Shown: positions 9,190-18,324 of the stretch, piece after piece
How positions within the stretch are numbered: position 1 is the stretch's first letter
Layout of the letters: each line of letters opens with the position of its first letter
Assembly (NCBI GenBank): GCA_020796225.1
Contig: CM036767.1
Location: forward strand, 22,078,927 to 22,142,926
DNA from: Arion vulgaris
Lineage: Eukaryota; Mollusca; Gastropoda; Stylommatophora; Arionidae
DNA: 64,000 nucleotides
Reading direction: 5' to 3'
Notes under the pieces: model-generated
Told to the model about the DNA's origin: nothing
Databases searched by the model: none
Seen by the model: only the letters and a program-made list of their open reading frames with translations
Translations under genes and position numbers: made by a program

Positions 9190-9310
9190 AGCCAAACAGT
9201 AAATTTGCTAATGTGTAAACACATTTGATAAACGACGTGTAATTTTGTAGATAAAAAATATAACATTTATCATGAGCTAAACAGAATGTGACAAAGTAAA
9301 TTAACAACAG
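9190..9310. repeat. Left copy of a direct repeat flanking LINE-F
   Basis: AAACACATTTGATAAACGACG, then GTGTAATTTTGTAGATA, then GAGCTAAACAGAATG recur in order at 9645-9760 with about one difference in five bases. The two copies bracket the LINE-F piece at 9391-9640. Confidence 0.7.
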
Positions 9311-9390
9311 GAAACTATCAACAGAACACATGCTTCTGTTATACAATAGCTTGGTATTAAAGAGAGTTGGTTATTAACATAAAGAACATA

Positions 9391-9640
9391 AAATCGAGGA
9401 AAATTAAATATTTCGGACATATGAAATGATATGAGTGCCTAGAGAAAATAATTTTGGAGGCAATGGTGTCTGGAAGATGAATGAGAGGTAGTGATAGAAG
9501 ACGATGGGTGCAAGATGTTATTGGCAATCTGAGAATGACTGCTGCTGACTCCGGTCAACTTGCACAGAATAGAATTTTGTGCAGGACTGCTGTCATGGGA
9601 GCCAAGTTCTGGAATGAACAAGCTACTTGATGATAAGGCT
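9391..9640 (+). mobile_element. LINE-F 3' end
   Basis: With a few breaks it encodes KIKYFGHMK, then LEAMVSGR, then DRRRWVQDVIGNLRMTAADS and NRILCRTAVMGAKFWNEQAT. This is the C-terminal tail of a LINE reverse transcriptase and is very close to the copy at 63062-63570. It ends CTTGATGATAA, the family's TGATGA-type tail. 5'-truncated, no catalytic domain. Confidence 0.85.
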
Positions 9641-9644
9641 GAAA

Positions 9645-9760
9645 CAAATTTGACGAATAACGTGTAAGTTTGTAGATACAAAAATTACATTTATAATAAG
9701 CTAAACAAAATGGGAAATAGTAAATGAACAACTGGTAACAATCAAAATATGTTAACGTAA
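9645..9760. repeat. Right copy of the flanking direct repeat
   Basis: AAACAAATTTGACGAATAACG, then GTGTAAGTTTGTAGATA, then AAGCTAAACAAAATG parallel 9190-9310. It is too long for a LINE target duplication, so an older duplication is more likely. Confidence 0.7.
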
Positions 9761-9764
9761 ATTT

Positions 9765-10120
9765 CGAGCTAATTTGACAATGAAACGAATCAGGGCCCAG
9801 TTCGTAGCATATGAACAAATAGTACGTACATACTGGCGCAGGCAGCGGCTTTTGTTATTTAAAGTTGATGAAAGAAACCAAACTTTTCACAACAAATACT
9901 TATCCATAATTTTTGGAGCATGGTACCTTCATCGGGCGTGAGTCAGATCTGATTGCGTTTCTTATGACTATATGACATCAAGATGCAGTATAATTCAGTA
10001 GATGTGATAATGGAAAGTAAAGATTTATATATGTAAAATCTCAGAAACACACCAGTACGGTCCGTGTTTCCTACGGACAAGGACACTATTTCCCAAAGTT
10101 ATTCAAAATTGTGTAAAACA
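9765..10120. other. Unassigned stretch
   Basis: No repeat copy found. Nothing resembles a gene or structural RNA. Confidence 0.55.
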
Positions 10121-10123
10121 TGA

Positions 10124-10835
10124 CATGAAAATCAACAACACTAAAACAGAAATAATGAATATGGGAAGAAAACATAATAATCTAGACATCCATGTCAATG
10201 GCACTAAAATAAACCAAGTGAAAGAATTCAAATACTTAGGAAGTATATTCACAGAAGACGGAAGACTAGATGGAGAGATAGAGGCTAGAGTACAAAAAGC
10301 AAATGCTGTAACCTAACAGCTAGCCCCATTGTTAAGGCACCCAAAAATTTCACAGGCAGCTAAGCAACAGATGATCAACATCATTTTATACCTACTTTGT
10401 GTTACCAGAGCCAAACATTGACATTGAGCAAAGCGCAGTCACAAAAATAACTACATGTGAAATGCGTTGCCTGCAAAAAGTTACCAACAACACAAGAAAA
10501 GACAGAATCACCAACATCAGCATAAGAAAGAAAGTTGACACAAAACCGTGCTTGAATTACATAGATAAACAAAGAATGAAGTGGTTTGGCCACTTAATAA
10601 GAATGCATCCAAACTCCACAGTATACAGAGTCTTTTACAACAGAACATCGGGAAAGAAGGCAAGAGGAAGACCACGGAAAAGATGGTCAGATGGCGTAGC
10701 AGAATCCTCTGAACGAGCAAAGATAACAATCACACAAGCCACCAGAACAGCGCAAGACAAAAACAGAAAACCACGACACTGGGCAACAACCCGGTAGCAG
10801 TGTGACTACTAAACAAGTGGAAGAAGATTCAAGAT
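10124..10835 (+). mobile_element. LINE-C 3' end
   Basis: Residues MKINNTKTEIMNMGRK, then VKEFKYLGSIFTEDG, form the segment after the reverse-transcriptase catalytic box. A frame break near 10316 follows (stop after KANAVT). The frame at 10399-10797 then gives the C-terminal tail: TCEMRCLQKVTNNTRKD, the WFGHLIRMHPNS motif, GKKARGRPRKRWSDG, and a C-terminal RKPRHWATT. The tail is a weak GAAGAAG. The palm domain and endonuclease are missing through 5' truncation. The copy is highly similar to 58455-59071, so family C moved fairly recently. Confidence 0.88.
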
Positions 10836-10844
10836 TGATAAATA

Positions 10845-11310
10845 TGACCATTATGATTTCACTTCGTTGAGTAACCATGTGTGCCCCGATCTCTTTCTTA
10901 CATAGTAAGATCTCACCGGCAGTGCACGAGCTCCAGATATGGTTCTTGATGGGTTTGATGTAATTTTTAAAAATGGTGAAAATATTATGTAGGATTTTTT
11001 TTCATTTTATTTTTATAATTAAATGTGCCCGGGCAGCGACATTCATGCAGCGACATTCATGCAGCGACATTCATGCAGCGACATTCATGCAGCGACATTC
11101 ATGCTCTTATCGATTATGAACTGTCAATGGTTCTTTTACTTATTCAACTTGAACACGGGACTTATCGTCCCTCTCCGATATAACTAGGACATCGATGTCC
11201 CCTACACTGAAATCAGGGATCTTTAAAAAATAATCTGATGTCTCCATGAAGGAGCTAACCTAGTACCTTTGTAACGAGAGGCAAGTATCTAACCTCTACA
11301 CCACAAAGAA
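10845..11310 (-). mobile_element. S2 SINE with internal 14-bp array
   Basis: S2 landmarks on the minus strand are the tRNA-like head near the right end (ACCTCTACACC, CTCGTTACAAAGG), GATCCCTGATTTCAG, the AAAAGAACCATTGACAGTTC block and a 3' part with GAGATCTTACTATG and AGAGATCGGGGCACACATGG. The middle, GCAGCGACATTCAT, is repeated five times. That segment aligns to GGGCAGCGACTTTCC in normal S2 copies (20460), so the array grew from the SINE itself. Confidence 0.8.
11033..11102. repeat. Tandem repeat, 14-bp unit, 5 copies
   Basis: Five exact copies of GCAGCGACATTCAT lie within S2. See also the 61-bp array at 45061, which grew from the same part of another S2 copy. Confidence 0.97.
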
Positions 11311-11469
11311 CCCTGAAAGATTGAGGAATATTGAAGAGTGAGTTAGTGCTAGCAACATAATAGCTCTATAACTATAAGTTTGTTCTAGAAACTATTAGAC
11401 AATTGTTTTATAAGATATATCATCTCTCACATCTTGATATAGTGTAACAAATAAGATGGAGTACATACA

Positions 11470-11715
11470 TTGATGTCTTTTGTCGCACGTGTGTTGCCTG
11501 GGCCAACAAGGAGAACAAAGAATAGTACCACTGCAACCAAAGCATGTCGTAAGAGGCGACTGAGGTAGGGGCCTAGAGAAGATACCCTAGTAAATAAAAA
11601 ACGTCGCATAAATCGAATGGGTTGGCCTACTTGTAGGCGCATAACTGACACAAGATCACATACCGATCACAAAGAGTTGTTTATCATGTGGTCGATATGA
11701 AACTTTCAAAGAAGA
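11470..11715 (+). mobile_element. S7 element
   Basis: CGCACGTGTGTTGCCTGGGC opens it; GCATGTCGTAAGAGGCGACTG, GGCCTACTTGTAGGCGCATA and a GAAGAAAAG end follow. Near full length. Confidence 0.85.
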
Positions 11716-12135
11716 AAAGGTATTTTGCTTGCAACATGTAACCAGTACCCCATCTGTACAGATTTGTGCTTTATAGGAAATTACACATCCCTAATCCCTG
11801 TTGAGGTTAGGAAAAAAAGTAAGAATGTTAAAGCTTACATCTCAGATTAGAAAACCAATATATGTAACATTTGATATCTGAACATTACTGTTCAAGCACA
11901 TTTTTTCCCAAATGTGATGAGCATCTAACGTTTAGACGCATAGAGTATAGTCAACCTTGATGTGACTAACAAACATTCTAGTGGTGGGGGTGGACATAGT
12001 AAACCATTATGGTTACTTTATCATTGAGTGGGATAAAACGTCGCCACCCCCACACACACACAACCATCACACTCCACCCTATTACTAATGCAGTCCGGTT
12101 CTGGATCACGTTAGAGGTTGTTAGAAAATATAAAT
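11716..12135. other. Unassigned stretch
   Basis: It has a short CA run near 12051 and no other recognised feature. Confidence 0.55.
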
Positions 12136-12760
12136 AAACTTCAGTTCTTTATTCATTCCTAAACTTCAGTTCTTTATTCATTCCTAAACTTCAGTTCTTC
12201 ATTTATTCCTAAACTTCAGTTCTTCATTTATTCCTAAACTTCAGCTCTTCATTTATTCCTAAACTTCAGCTCTTCATTTATTCCTAAACTTCAGCTCTTC
12301 ATTTATTCCTAAACTTCAGTTCTTCATTTATTCCTAAACTTCAGTTCTTCATTTATTCCTAAACTTCAGCTCTTCATTTATTCCTAAACTTCAGTTCTTC
12401 ATTCATTCCTAAACTTCAGTTCTTCATTCATTCCTAAACTTCAGTTCTTCATTCATTCCTAAACTTCAGTTCTTCATTCATTCCTAAACTTCAGTTCTTC
12501 ATTCATTCCTAAACTTCAGTTCTTCATTCATTCCTAAACTTCAGTTCTTCATCCATTCCTAAACTTCAGTTCTTCATTCATTCCTAAACTTCAGTTCTTC
12601 ATTCATTCCTAAACTTCAGTTCTTTATTTATTCCTAAACTTCAGTTCTTCATTCATTCCTAAACTTCAGTTCTTCATTTATTCCTAAACTTCAGTTCTTT
12701 ATTTATTCCTAAACTTCAGCTCTTCATTCATTCCTAAACTTTAGCTCTTCATTCATTTGT
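12136..12760. repeat. Minisatellite, 25-bp unit, 25 copies
   Basis: 625 bases hold exactly 25 units of the type AAACTTCAGTTCTTCATT plus CATTCCT. Variants cluster: copies 3-10 carry TTTATT, copies 5-7 and 10 carry AGCTCTT, and copies 11-19 carry CATTCATT or CATCCATT. Such blocks suggest growth by duplication of neighbouring groups of units. Confidence 0.98.
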
Positions 12761-13061
12761 AAACTCTAGAACATATTTCTTTGGCATGAGTCCACAGCTC
12801 TAACATCCACAATAGATCAGCTACCATGCTACTACAGTATCACTCCAGATATGGTTCCTGAACGTGTGGTTCTTCTGTTTGGAAAGTCTTACATTTACCA
12901 ACGAATCTGTTGAAATGTGTGTTCCATCAAATAATATTCAAAAACTTTGGCCGAAATGTGGAGGAACACAACGGACGCGCAACATACTCATTTTCTCGCC
13001 GCAAACCAAATCATTAACAACGAGTAGTTAACTTGGTTGTTACCAATGAATATAAATAATA
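12761..13061. other. Unassigned stretch
   Basis: No repeat copy or coding signal recognised. Confidence 0.5.
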
Positions 13062-13145
13062 GAACCAAACAACCGAGTACGAATTCGAACTCATGACCTT
13101 CAGAAGGCAAGACAAACTTCTTAACTACTATGCAACAGAGACCTC
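13062..13145 (-). mobile_element. tRNA-like SINE head
   Basis: Minus strand: GAGGTCTCTGTTGCATAGTAG, then GTTAAGAAGTTTG, then the B box GAGTTCGAATTC. The spacing is that of a tRNA-derived SINE head (compare S1). The body after the head does not match S1, so this may be a truncated or different SINE. Confidence 0.5.
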
Positions 13146-13282
13146 AAACCACATCTATGTCATCTCGACGGTTAATGATGTCTTATTATTGTCCATGTTT
13201 CGCTTCAATATGTCTGAACTGGCGCCATATAGGTCTGAAGAGTGATTTTTCTAACTTCAATACACACTTTCCTTTATAAATT

Positions 13283-13854
13283 GTCACCATTACTTAACTG
13301 TTGATCTTATAACCAAGATATTTATATATAAAAAGTCACCATTACTTAACTGTTGATCTTATAACCAAGATATTTATATCTAAAAAGTCACCATTACTTA
13401 ACTGTTGATCTTATAACCAAGATATTTATATATAAAAAGTCACCATTACTTAACTGTTGATCTTATAACCAAGATATTTATATATAAAAAGTCACCATTA
13501 CTTAACTGTTGATCTTATAACCAAGATATTTATATATAAAAAATCACCATTACTTAACTGTTGATCTTATAACCAAGATATTTATATATAAAAAGTCACC
13601 ATTACTTAACTGTTGATCTTATAACCAAGATATTTATATATAAAAAGTCACCATTACTTAACTGTTGATCTTATAACCAAGATATTTATATATAAAAAAT
13701 CACCATTACTTAACTGTTGATCTTATAACCAAGATATTTATATATAAAAAGTCACCATTACTTAACTGTTGATCTTATAACCAAGATATTTATATATAAA
13801 AAGTCACCATTACTTAACTGTTGATCTTATAACCAAGATATTTATATCTAAAAA
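13283..13854. repeat. Minisatellite, 52-bp unit, 11 copies
   Basis: 572 bases hold exactly 11 units, each with GTCACCATTACTTAACTGTT and AACCAAGATATTTATAT. Copies are nearly identical; two have ATCACC and the second and last have a TATATC variant. Confidence 0.98.
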
Positions 13855-13894
13855 TGTCAAGGAACTGTTGTTATACTACTGGAGGTATATGAGG

Positions 13895-14136
13895 TAATAT
13901 CATAACGCAAGTGTACCTGGTTCAAACTCCGCGGCGGGCAAGTTTGCAAGTAAATTAGTTCCCTTGGATTTTTACAAACGGTAAAAGTAAACCTAGTCGT
14001 TCAAAATGCAATGGCATACTGCTGAACGTATAAGTGGTGCCTAGAAAATGAACTCCTTGTTTGCTGTGGTTGATGCTATGTTCTGTAAAGGATATGCCAC
14101 AATTTTCATGTTTCATATCAGAGTAATACTATGTTT
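13895..14136 (+). mobile_element. S4 SINE, 3' part followed by a 36-bp repeat unit
   Basis: GTACCTGGTTCAAACTCCG is the B-box region. GCAATGGCATACTGCTGAACG and GTGGTGCCTAGAAAATGAAC follow, and then CTGTAAAGGATATGCCAC. These match the S4 copy at 58280-58440 plus 59080-59100. The A-box part is eroded. Confidence 0.75.
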
Positions 14137-14556
14137 CTAACAACACAGTGAGAGATAGAACACACCAACAACACGTATCAAATATTATAAGGAAACGAAG
14201 GTGGAAATATTTAGGTCATGTTCTTAGATCAGACGAAAAGAGACTAAATCGACAAGTCCTTATGTGGTCACCAGTTGGGAAAAGAAAACGTGAAAGACCA
14301 AAAACCACTCTTCGAAGAACCATCCAACAAGAAAGTAAACTATTGGGATGTAAAACCATACAAGATCTGCAACTGCTAGCAAAGAACCGTATCACATGGA
14401 GATCTAAAACCTCTGCCCTATGTGCCCGCCTTTGGCACGAAAGAAAGAAACTAACTAACTAATACTGTGTTTGGTCTGTATTTTTCATATCAGAGTAATA
14501 CTGTGTTTGGTCTGTATTTTTCATATTAGAGTAATACTATGTTTGGTCTGTATTTT
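14100..14556. repeat. 36-bp repeat units split by LINE-D
   Basis: TTTTTCATATCAGAGTAATA followed by CTGTGTTTGGTCTGTA occurs at about 14484-14519 and 14520-14555; a first unit at about 14109-14136 is cut by LINE-D. The unit continues into the S5 end GTCTGTATTTTTCATTGACC, so the array probably grew from the S5 3' end. Confidence 0.75.
14137..14459 (+). mobile_element. LINE-D 3' end
   Basis: An open frame at 14148-14462 (104 codons, no break) encodes RDRTHQQHVSNIIRKRRWKY, then LGHVLRSDEKRLNRQ, GKRKRERPKTTLRRT, then LLAKNRITWRSKTSALCARL. It parallels the C-terminus of the longer LINE-D copy at 21904-24100. The tail is AACTAACTAACTA. TAATACTATGTTT at 14124-14136 and TAATACTGTGTTT at 14460-14472 are a 12/13 target-site duplication. 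It is the extreme 3' end only, with no catalytic residues. Confidence 0.88.
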
Positions 14557-14745
14557 TCATTGACCGTCGGTACACGATGGGTTATGTGGTCAACATCACA
14601 CGCCTTTACTTCCCAGTGCTTTTCCTGGTACCTAATTGAGGCTGGGTCTATCTGAGAGCTGTAAATAGTAGGAAAAATTCAACGTTCACTGTTGAATTGA
14701 ACTAGCATAAGAAACAAGTTCACTAACAACAACGCTACTGCAGCT
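14537..14745 (-). mobile_element. S5 SINE
   Basis: ATTTTTCATTGACCGTCGG, then GATGGGTTATGTGGT, GCTGGGTCTATCTGAGAGC and the head TTCACTAACAACAACGCTAC match S5 at 7999-8274. The B-box region is diverged. A TA run follows at 14746. Confidence 0.8.
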
Positions 14746-15103
14746 ATATATATAATATTTATATATATAAATAAAACATTAGACAATAAGCCATTCGATA
14801 CTGCTTCTTTCAGCTAATGGCACATGTTGTGTGAGTACTTCTAAACAATGAAAGAAATGGTGTTAGATTGCGGTGGTGGATGGAATAGAAAGCTTAGCCA
14901 TGTTGAGTAAAACTAACGAAGCATAAAAATGCGAAGTAGATTGGTGCAAGATGCAGGCTACATCTGTTGCTAATGGACTGTTGTTACTCATAGTCAATTG
15001 AAATTGTTCAGAGTAATGGCCACTAAATTTCACATAATTCATCATTTCCTACAAGTTCATGTCGTTAATGTCGTTATAAACGATGTCATCTGTTTAATTA
15101 TAT
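14746..15103. other. Unassigned stretch with a TA run
   Basis: An imperfect TATATA run lies at 14746-14775. No other feature is recognised before the hAT-like left end. Confidence 0.55.
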
Positions 15104-15253
15104 CAATGGTTCTCAAAGGGTGTGCCCAGGAGCACCAGTGTGCCTCGTGATATTACTAGGTGCGCCCTAGGAAATCCCAGATCGGCAGGGGTAAAAAATA
15201 GCCAAGACACATCAGGCCCATGCTTCTCATAGGCAGAAATTAAATTATGAATA

Positions 15254-15506
15254 CGCCCCTGTGGTACCGGGTCCCGCAAGGGAAACAAAGAATAGTACCA
15301 CTGCAGCCTGCAATGCATGTCGTAAGAGGCGACTAATGTAGGCCCTAGGAAACTACCTAGTAAATAAAAGCAGCGGAAATCGGATGTGTTGACCTACTTG
15401 TAGGCGCATAACTGGCACAACGTACAATCGGTCTTAGGCTCAGATCGCATACAAATCACACATAATGGTTGACAAGTGGTCGATATGGAGCGTTTGAAAA
15501 AGAAGC
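15254..15506 (+). mobile_element. S7 element nested in the hAT-like element
   Basis: It runs from CGCCCCTGTGGTACCGGG to GCGTTTGAAAAAGAAGC. AATTATGAATA at 15243-15253 and 15507-15517 is an exact 11-bp target-site duplication. This copy fixes the S7 length at about 253 bp and shows that S7 inserts like a retroposon. Confidence 0.88.
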
Positions 15507-15594
15507 AATTATGAATAAAGGTACGCATCATTTTAACAGATATTTCTGAATGTATTTACTTTTTGTATCTTATTTATTAAGTTAAAGGGTTTTT

Positions 15595-15825
15595 AAGCCG
15601 GAGTTTTGACTTCATTGCACCGGGTTTTACCCCATAAACCTTGCTCCCTCTCCACAGAAATGGCTCGCCACCTCCCAAAGTATTGCACAAAGCACAAACT
15701 CCGTAGCTTCGGCAACAATCCTAGGGGCCTCCGGAAAAAAATGCACAGTTGAACAGAACGGCGCGGACGGGATTCGAACCCACGACCTTCGACTCACCAG
15801 ACAAGGACTTAACCAATTATCCTTT
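15595..15825 (-). mobile_element. S1 SINE nested in the hAT-like element
   Basis: Minus-strand head TTAAGTCCTTGTCTGGTGAG, then B box GGGTTCGAATCCC; body AGGATTGTTGCCGAAGC and GGGGTAAAACCCGGTGCAAT. Landmarks are in S1 order. Confidence 0.85.
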
Positions 15826-15910
15826 TTTGTATAATTCGCCTCTAATTGTTTTGTAGGTCTTCAAGTGTGTCAGGATTTGAATAAGTTTGAGAACCGCTGA
15901 GTTACACTAC

Positions 15911-16176
15911 TCATTGCTTTATCTATTGTTCATGGTATTTATCACGGCGTAACGTAATCTCGTATAACGATAGCCTTCATTGCTTTATCTATTGTTCATG
16001 ATATTTATCACGGCGTAACGTAATCTCGTATAACGATAGTCTTCATTGCTTTATCTATTGTTCATGATATTTATCACGGCGTAACGTAATCTCGTATAAC
16101 GAAAGTCTTCATTGCTTTATCTATTGTTCATGATATTTATCACGGCGTAACGTAATCTCGTATAACGATAGTCTTC
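15911..16176. repeat. Minisatellite, 66-bp unit, 4 copies
   Basis: Units start TCATTGCTTTATCTATTGTT at 15911, 15977, 16043 and 16109 and contain CACGGCGTAACGTAATCTCG. Near-identical copies. Confidence 0.97.
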
Positions 16177-16529
16177 AAGCGGGCCTCAAGCATGCATCGC
16201 TTCACTAGTTAAATCGCTATTGTCGCCCCAAACTATCGTCGTTTGACCAGTGTTAAATCGGTATTGTCGGTCATTTCGTGCTGCTAATGAGACAATACTT
16301 CATTTCTCGGTCGACTACTGGACGTCTAGACGTCAGTGCATGACCCCCAGTGACACCAGTCTGTTGTAACTGGACACCACGTATGTTGAACAGGCTATAC
16401 TGCTATGATTAAAGAAATTTGGGATTGATTAATTATTGGTGATTTGGTTACCGAGCTGACGTCACTCCGGGCACGGACAAGATGAGAAAAGTAATAATTC
16501 AGAGGACTTTTATTTTTTCTGTGGCAGCA
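16177..16529. other. Unassigned, GC-richer stretch
   Basis: It contains two AAATCG(C/G)TATTGTCG motifs and the palindrome ACGTCTAGACGT near 16321. No element or gene recognised. Confidence 0.55.
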
Positions 16530-16544
16530 TATAGATGTGAATCG

Positions 16545-16803
16545 GGGGGTGGGGGCCTTGTGGCTAAGTGGTTAAGCCGTTGCCTTGCGAGTTGAAGGCC
16601 GTGAGGTTCGAATCCTGATCTCGTCGTTCTGTTCATGAATGCATTTTTTTCCAGAGACCCCCTAGGATTATTGTCGGAACTGTGGAGTTCATGCTTTGTG
16701 CAGTGCTCTCGGCAGCTGGCATGCCATTTCTGCGATGACGGACCGAGCCATATGGGGTAAGACCCGGTGCAATTAAGTCAACACCTTCGGCTTTATAACT
16801 CCT
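16545..16803 (+). mobile_element. S1 SINE, complete, with target duplication
   Basis: The head reads GTGGCTAAGTGGTTAAGCCG (A box) and AGGTTCGAATCC (B box). The body has GATTATTGTCGGAACTGTGG and GGGGTAAGACCCGGTGCAAT. TATAGATGTGAATCG at 16530-16544 and 16804-16818 is an exact 15-bp target-site duplication, giving a 259-bp element. This is the reference S1 copy of the window. Confidence 0.93.
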
Positions 16804-16959
16804 TATAGATGTGAATCGTGTCCATTTACATGAAAAATGACAGAAGACAACTGAATACATTGACACATCGGCTACAGAGAGAATGATCAGACTATGTGAA
16901 TATAAAATACTCATAGGAAGCATACTTATAGGCATTCCCATACTTAGAAAGCATTTTCA

Positions 16960-17095
16960 TATATATTTCGCCCGAGTAGTTACCAGGGTCCAAATTTGGG
17001 GTGTAAAGAATATAACCACTGTCACGCGTGTCGTAAGTGGCGCCTAAGGAGGTCTGGCTGAAATCGGATGCATGTGTAGAAGTCCATGCTATTAT
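16960..17095 (+). mobile_element. S7 variant (S7b) 5' half
   Basis: TTCGCCCGAGTAGTTACCAGG, AAATTTGGGGTGTAAAG and GTAAGTGGCGCCTAAGGAGG match the S7b copy at 40630-40895 (opposite strand). The variant shares the layout of S7 but has its own first 50 bases. Confidence 0.7.
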
Positions 17096-17097
17096 CA

Positions 17098-17192
17098 TAA
17101 TAGTAAACACCATAGACAGAGATTTGTGAAGATCTATGATCGCCTACTCCAGCCGGCACGAAATCTGATGATGATGATGATTCACAATACCG
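17098..17192 (+). mobile_element. LINE-B 3' end
   Basis: AGTAAACACCATAGACAGAG, GATCGCCTACTCCAGCCGGCA and a TGATGATGATGATGAT tail match LINE-B 3' ends at 51750-51830 and 44150-44220. Under 100 bp survive. Confidence 0.8.
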
Positions 17193-17234
17193 TCTGCACT
17201 TCTTTCTTTTATTGAATACGTCATTCTTCTGCCA

Positions 17235-17725
17235 TCTCCATGAAAACAAAGCTCAGGATATTCAGCTCAAATGTGAAATCTGTGTTGCTCTGTAGCTCGG
17301 AAAATTGGCGAGTCACCAAGTTAATACAAATAAGATTCAGACCTTTGTCAACGAATGTCTTCTGTGGATTCTCAGACTGAGATGGTATAACAGAGTTACA
17401 AACACATAACTGTAGATAAGAACAGGACAGGAACCCATGATGACCCAGGTCAAGAGGAGAAAATGGCGATAGGTCTGGCATACACTACGGAAGACACAGT
17501 CGAGTGTCACTAGACAAGTACTTGAGTGAAACCAGCAAGAAAAACGGAAATGAAGACGTCCTAAACAGACCTGGAGATGAAGTGTTCTTGAGAAACTGAA
17601 GGGTGCTCGACTATCCTGAGATACAATAAATAAAACAGCCAGAGACTGGGAAAAGTGAGGAACAACTGTTGAAACCCTATGCTCCACGAGGAGCATAGAG
17701 GAATTAGTCAAATAAGTCTAGTCAT
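17235..17725 (+). mobile_element. LINE-A (subtype A1) 3' end
   Basis: Broken frames encode IFSSNVKSVLLCSSENWRVT, then RRKWR, TQSSVTRQVLE, RRPKQTWR and TVETLCSTRSIEELVK. This is the C-terminal region after a LINE palm domain. It has several stops and is 5'-truncated. The last codons overlap a perfect 9-bp stem at 17677-17698. It shares a distinctive 3' end with 32998-33240 and 56225-56645, and is the best match for the seeds of the arrays at 771-1688. Confidence 0.8.
17677..17698 (+). other. Hairpin at the LINE-A1 3' end
   Basis: CTATGCTCC (17677-17685) pairs with GGAGCATAG (17690-17698) around an ACGA loop. In the copies near 33014 and 56255 the inner GCTCC/GGAGC stem and the loop persist while the outer pairs differ. 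LINE 3' hairpins can be recognition sites for the reverse transcriptase. Here the same bases also encode CSTRS, so coding constraint is an alternative. Confidence 0.5.
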
Positions 17726-17754
17726 TCTTCTGTAACATAATTTGCTGCTAACAT

Positions 17755-17845
17755 TTTGGTTCTTCTTCTTCCCCTTTCAACTCCTAACGGAGCACAGGTC
17801 TTCAACAAACTTCTTCCAGATCTTCCTGTCTACACTTTGACTTTA
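17755..17845 (-). mobile_element. LINE-G 3'-end fragment
   Basis: TTCAACTCCTAACGGAGCACA and CTTCAACAAACTTCTTCCAG match 4260-4310. Short, with no open frame. Confidence 0.5.
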
Positions 17846-17867
17846 CACTTGTTTTGTTGTTGTTGTT

Positions 17868-17995
17868 ATGTAGTGAATTAGCGCCTCTTTAAGCCAAGGC
17901 ACGCTCCGTTCAACCTAAAGGTGAACCTTGTTTCGATTATATCAGAGCGTGTAGTTGAAACAAACATTAAATATTCTTCTGTTCTGTTTGTTATG
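17868..17995. repeat. R8 interspersed repeat
   Basis: TTCAACCTAAAGGTGAACCTT, then ATATCAGAGCGTGTAG, recur at 18955-19010 and, more diverged, at 19070-19130. No tRNA head, terminal inverted repeat or coding capacity seen. Confidence 0.55.
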
Positions 17996-18324
17996 TAGGA
18001 GATTTAAACCTCGTTAAACCCGTTAGCTACTAAAGACGTATATAGACGTTTTCCCATTCACTGCTAAAGACGCATTAACACGTATGTTATTATCTCTCCT
18101 TTGTGGGTTAAAGACGCGTTAACACGTTATACATTTCTACTGTCACATATATAGGCGTACATTCACGTTTGTGACCTAGAAACAAAGAGTAGCTATTTTT
18201 AGCTCCGTCTTCAGAAAGTATGTAGCAGCGAAATGGGCCAGGTACTCATTTTCAAGTAAGTACACTTTTAAGTAATAATAAAGATCATGAGATTAAATGC
18301 TAATTCCAGAGACACAATCATATT

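Larger units (their letters stand above)
15104..15899. mobile_element. hAT-like non-autonomous element holding S7 and S1
   Basis: The left end is CAATGGTTCTCAAAGGGTG. The right end, read on the other strand, is CAGCGGTTCTCAAACTTATT. GGTTCTCAAA-type ends are typical of hAT transposons. The next 8 bases outside each end (AATTATAT-like on the left, AGTTACAC on the right) match at five sites with three transitions, as an old hAT 8-bp duplication could. No transposase is present. Two SINEs inside account for much of the length. Confidence 0.5.

Noticed and set aside
16313..16335. ACGTCTAGACGT palindrome as a regulatory site
   Set aside because: One 12-bp palindrome in 64 kb is not unusual and nothing around it supports a promoter.
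16545..16620. Functional tRNA gene
   Set aside because: This is the head of an S1 SINE with a 15-bp target duplication around the whole 259-bp element.
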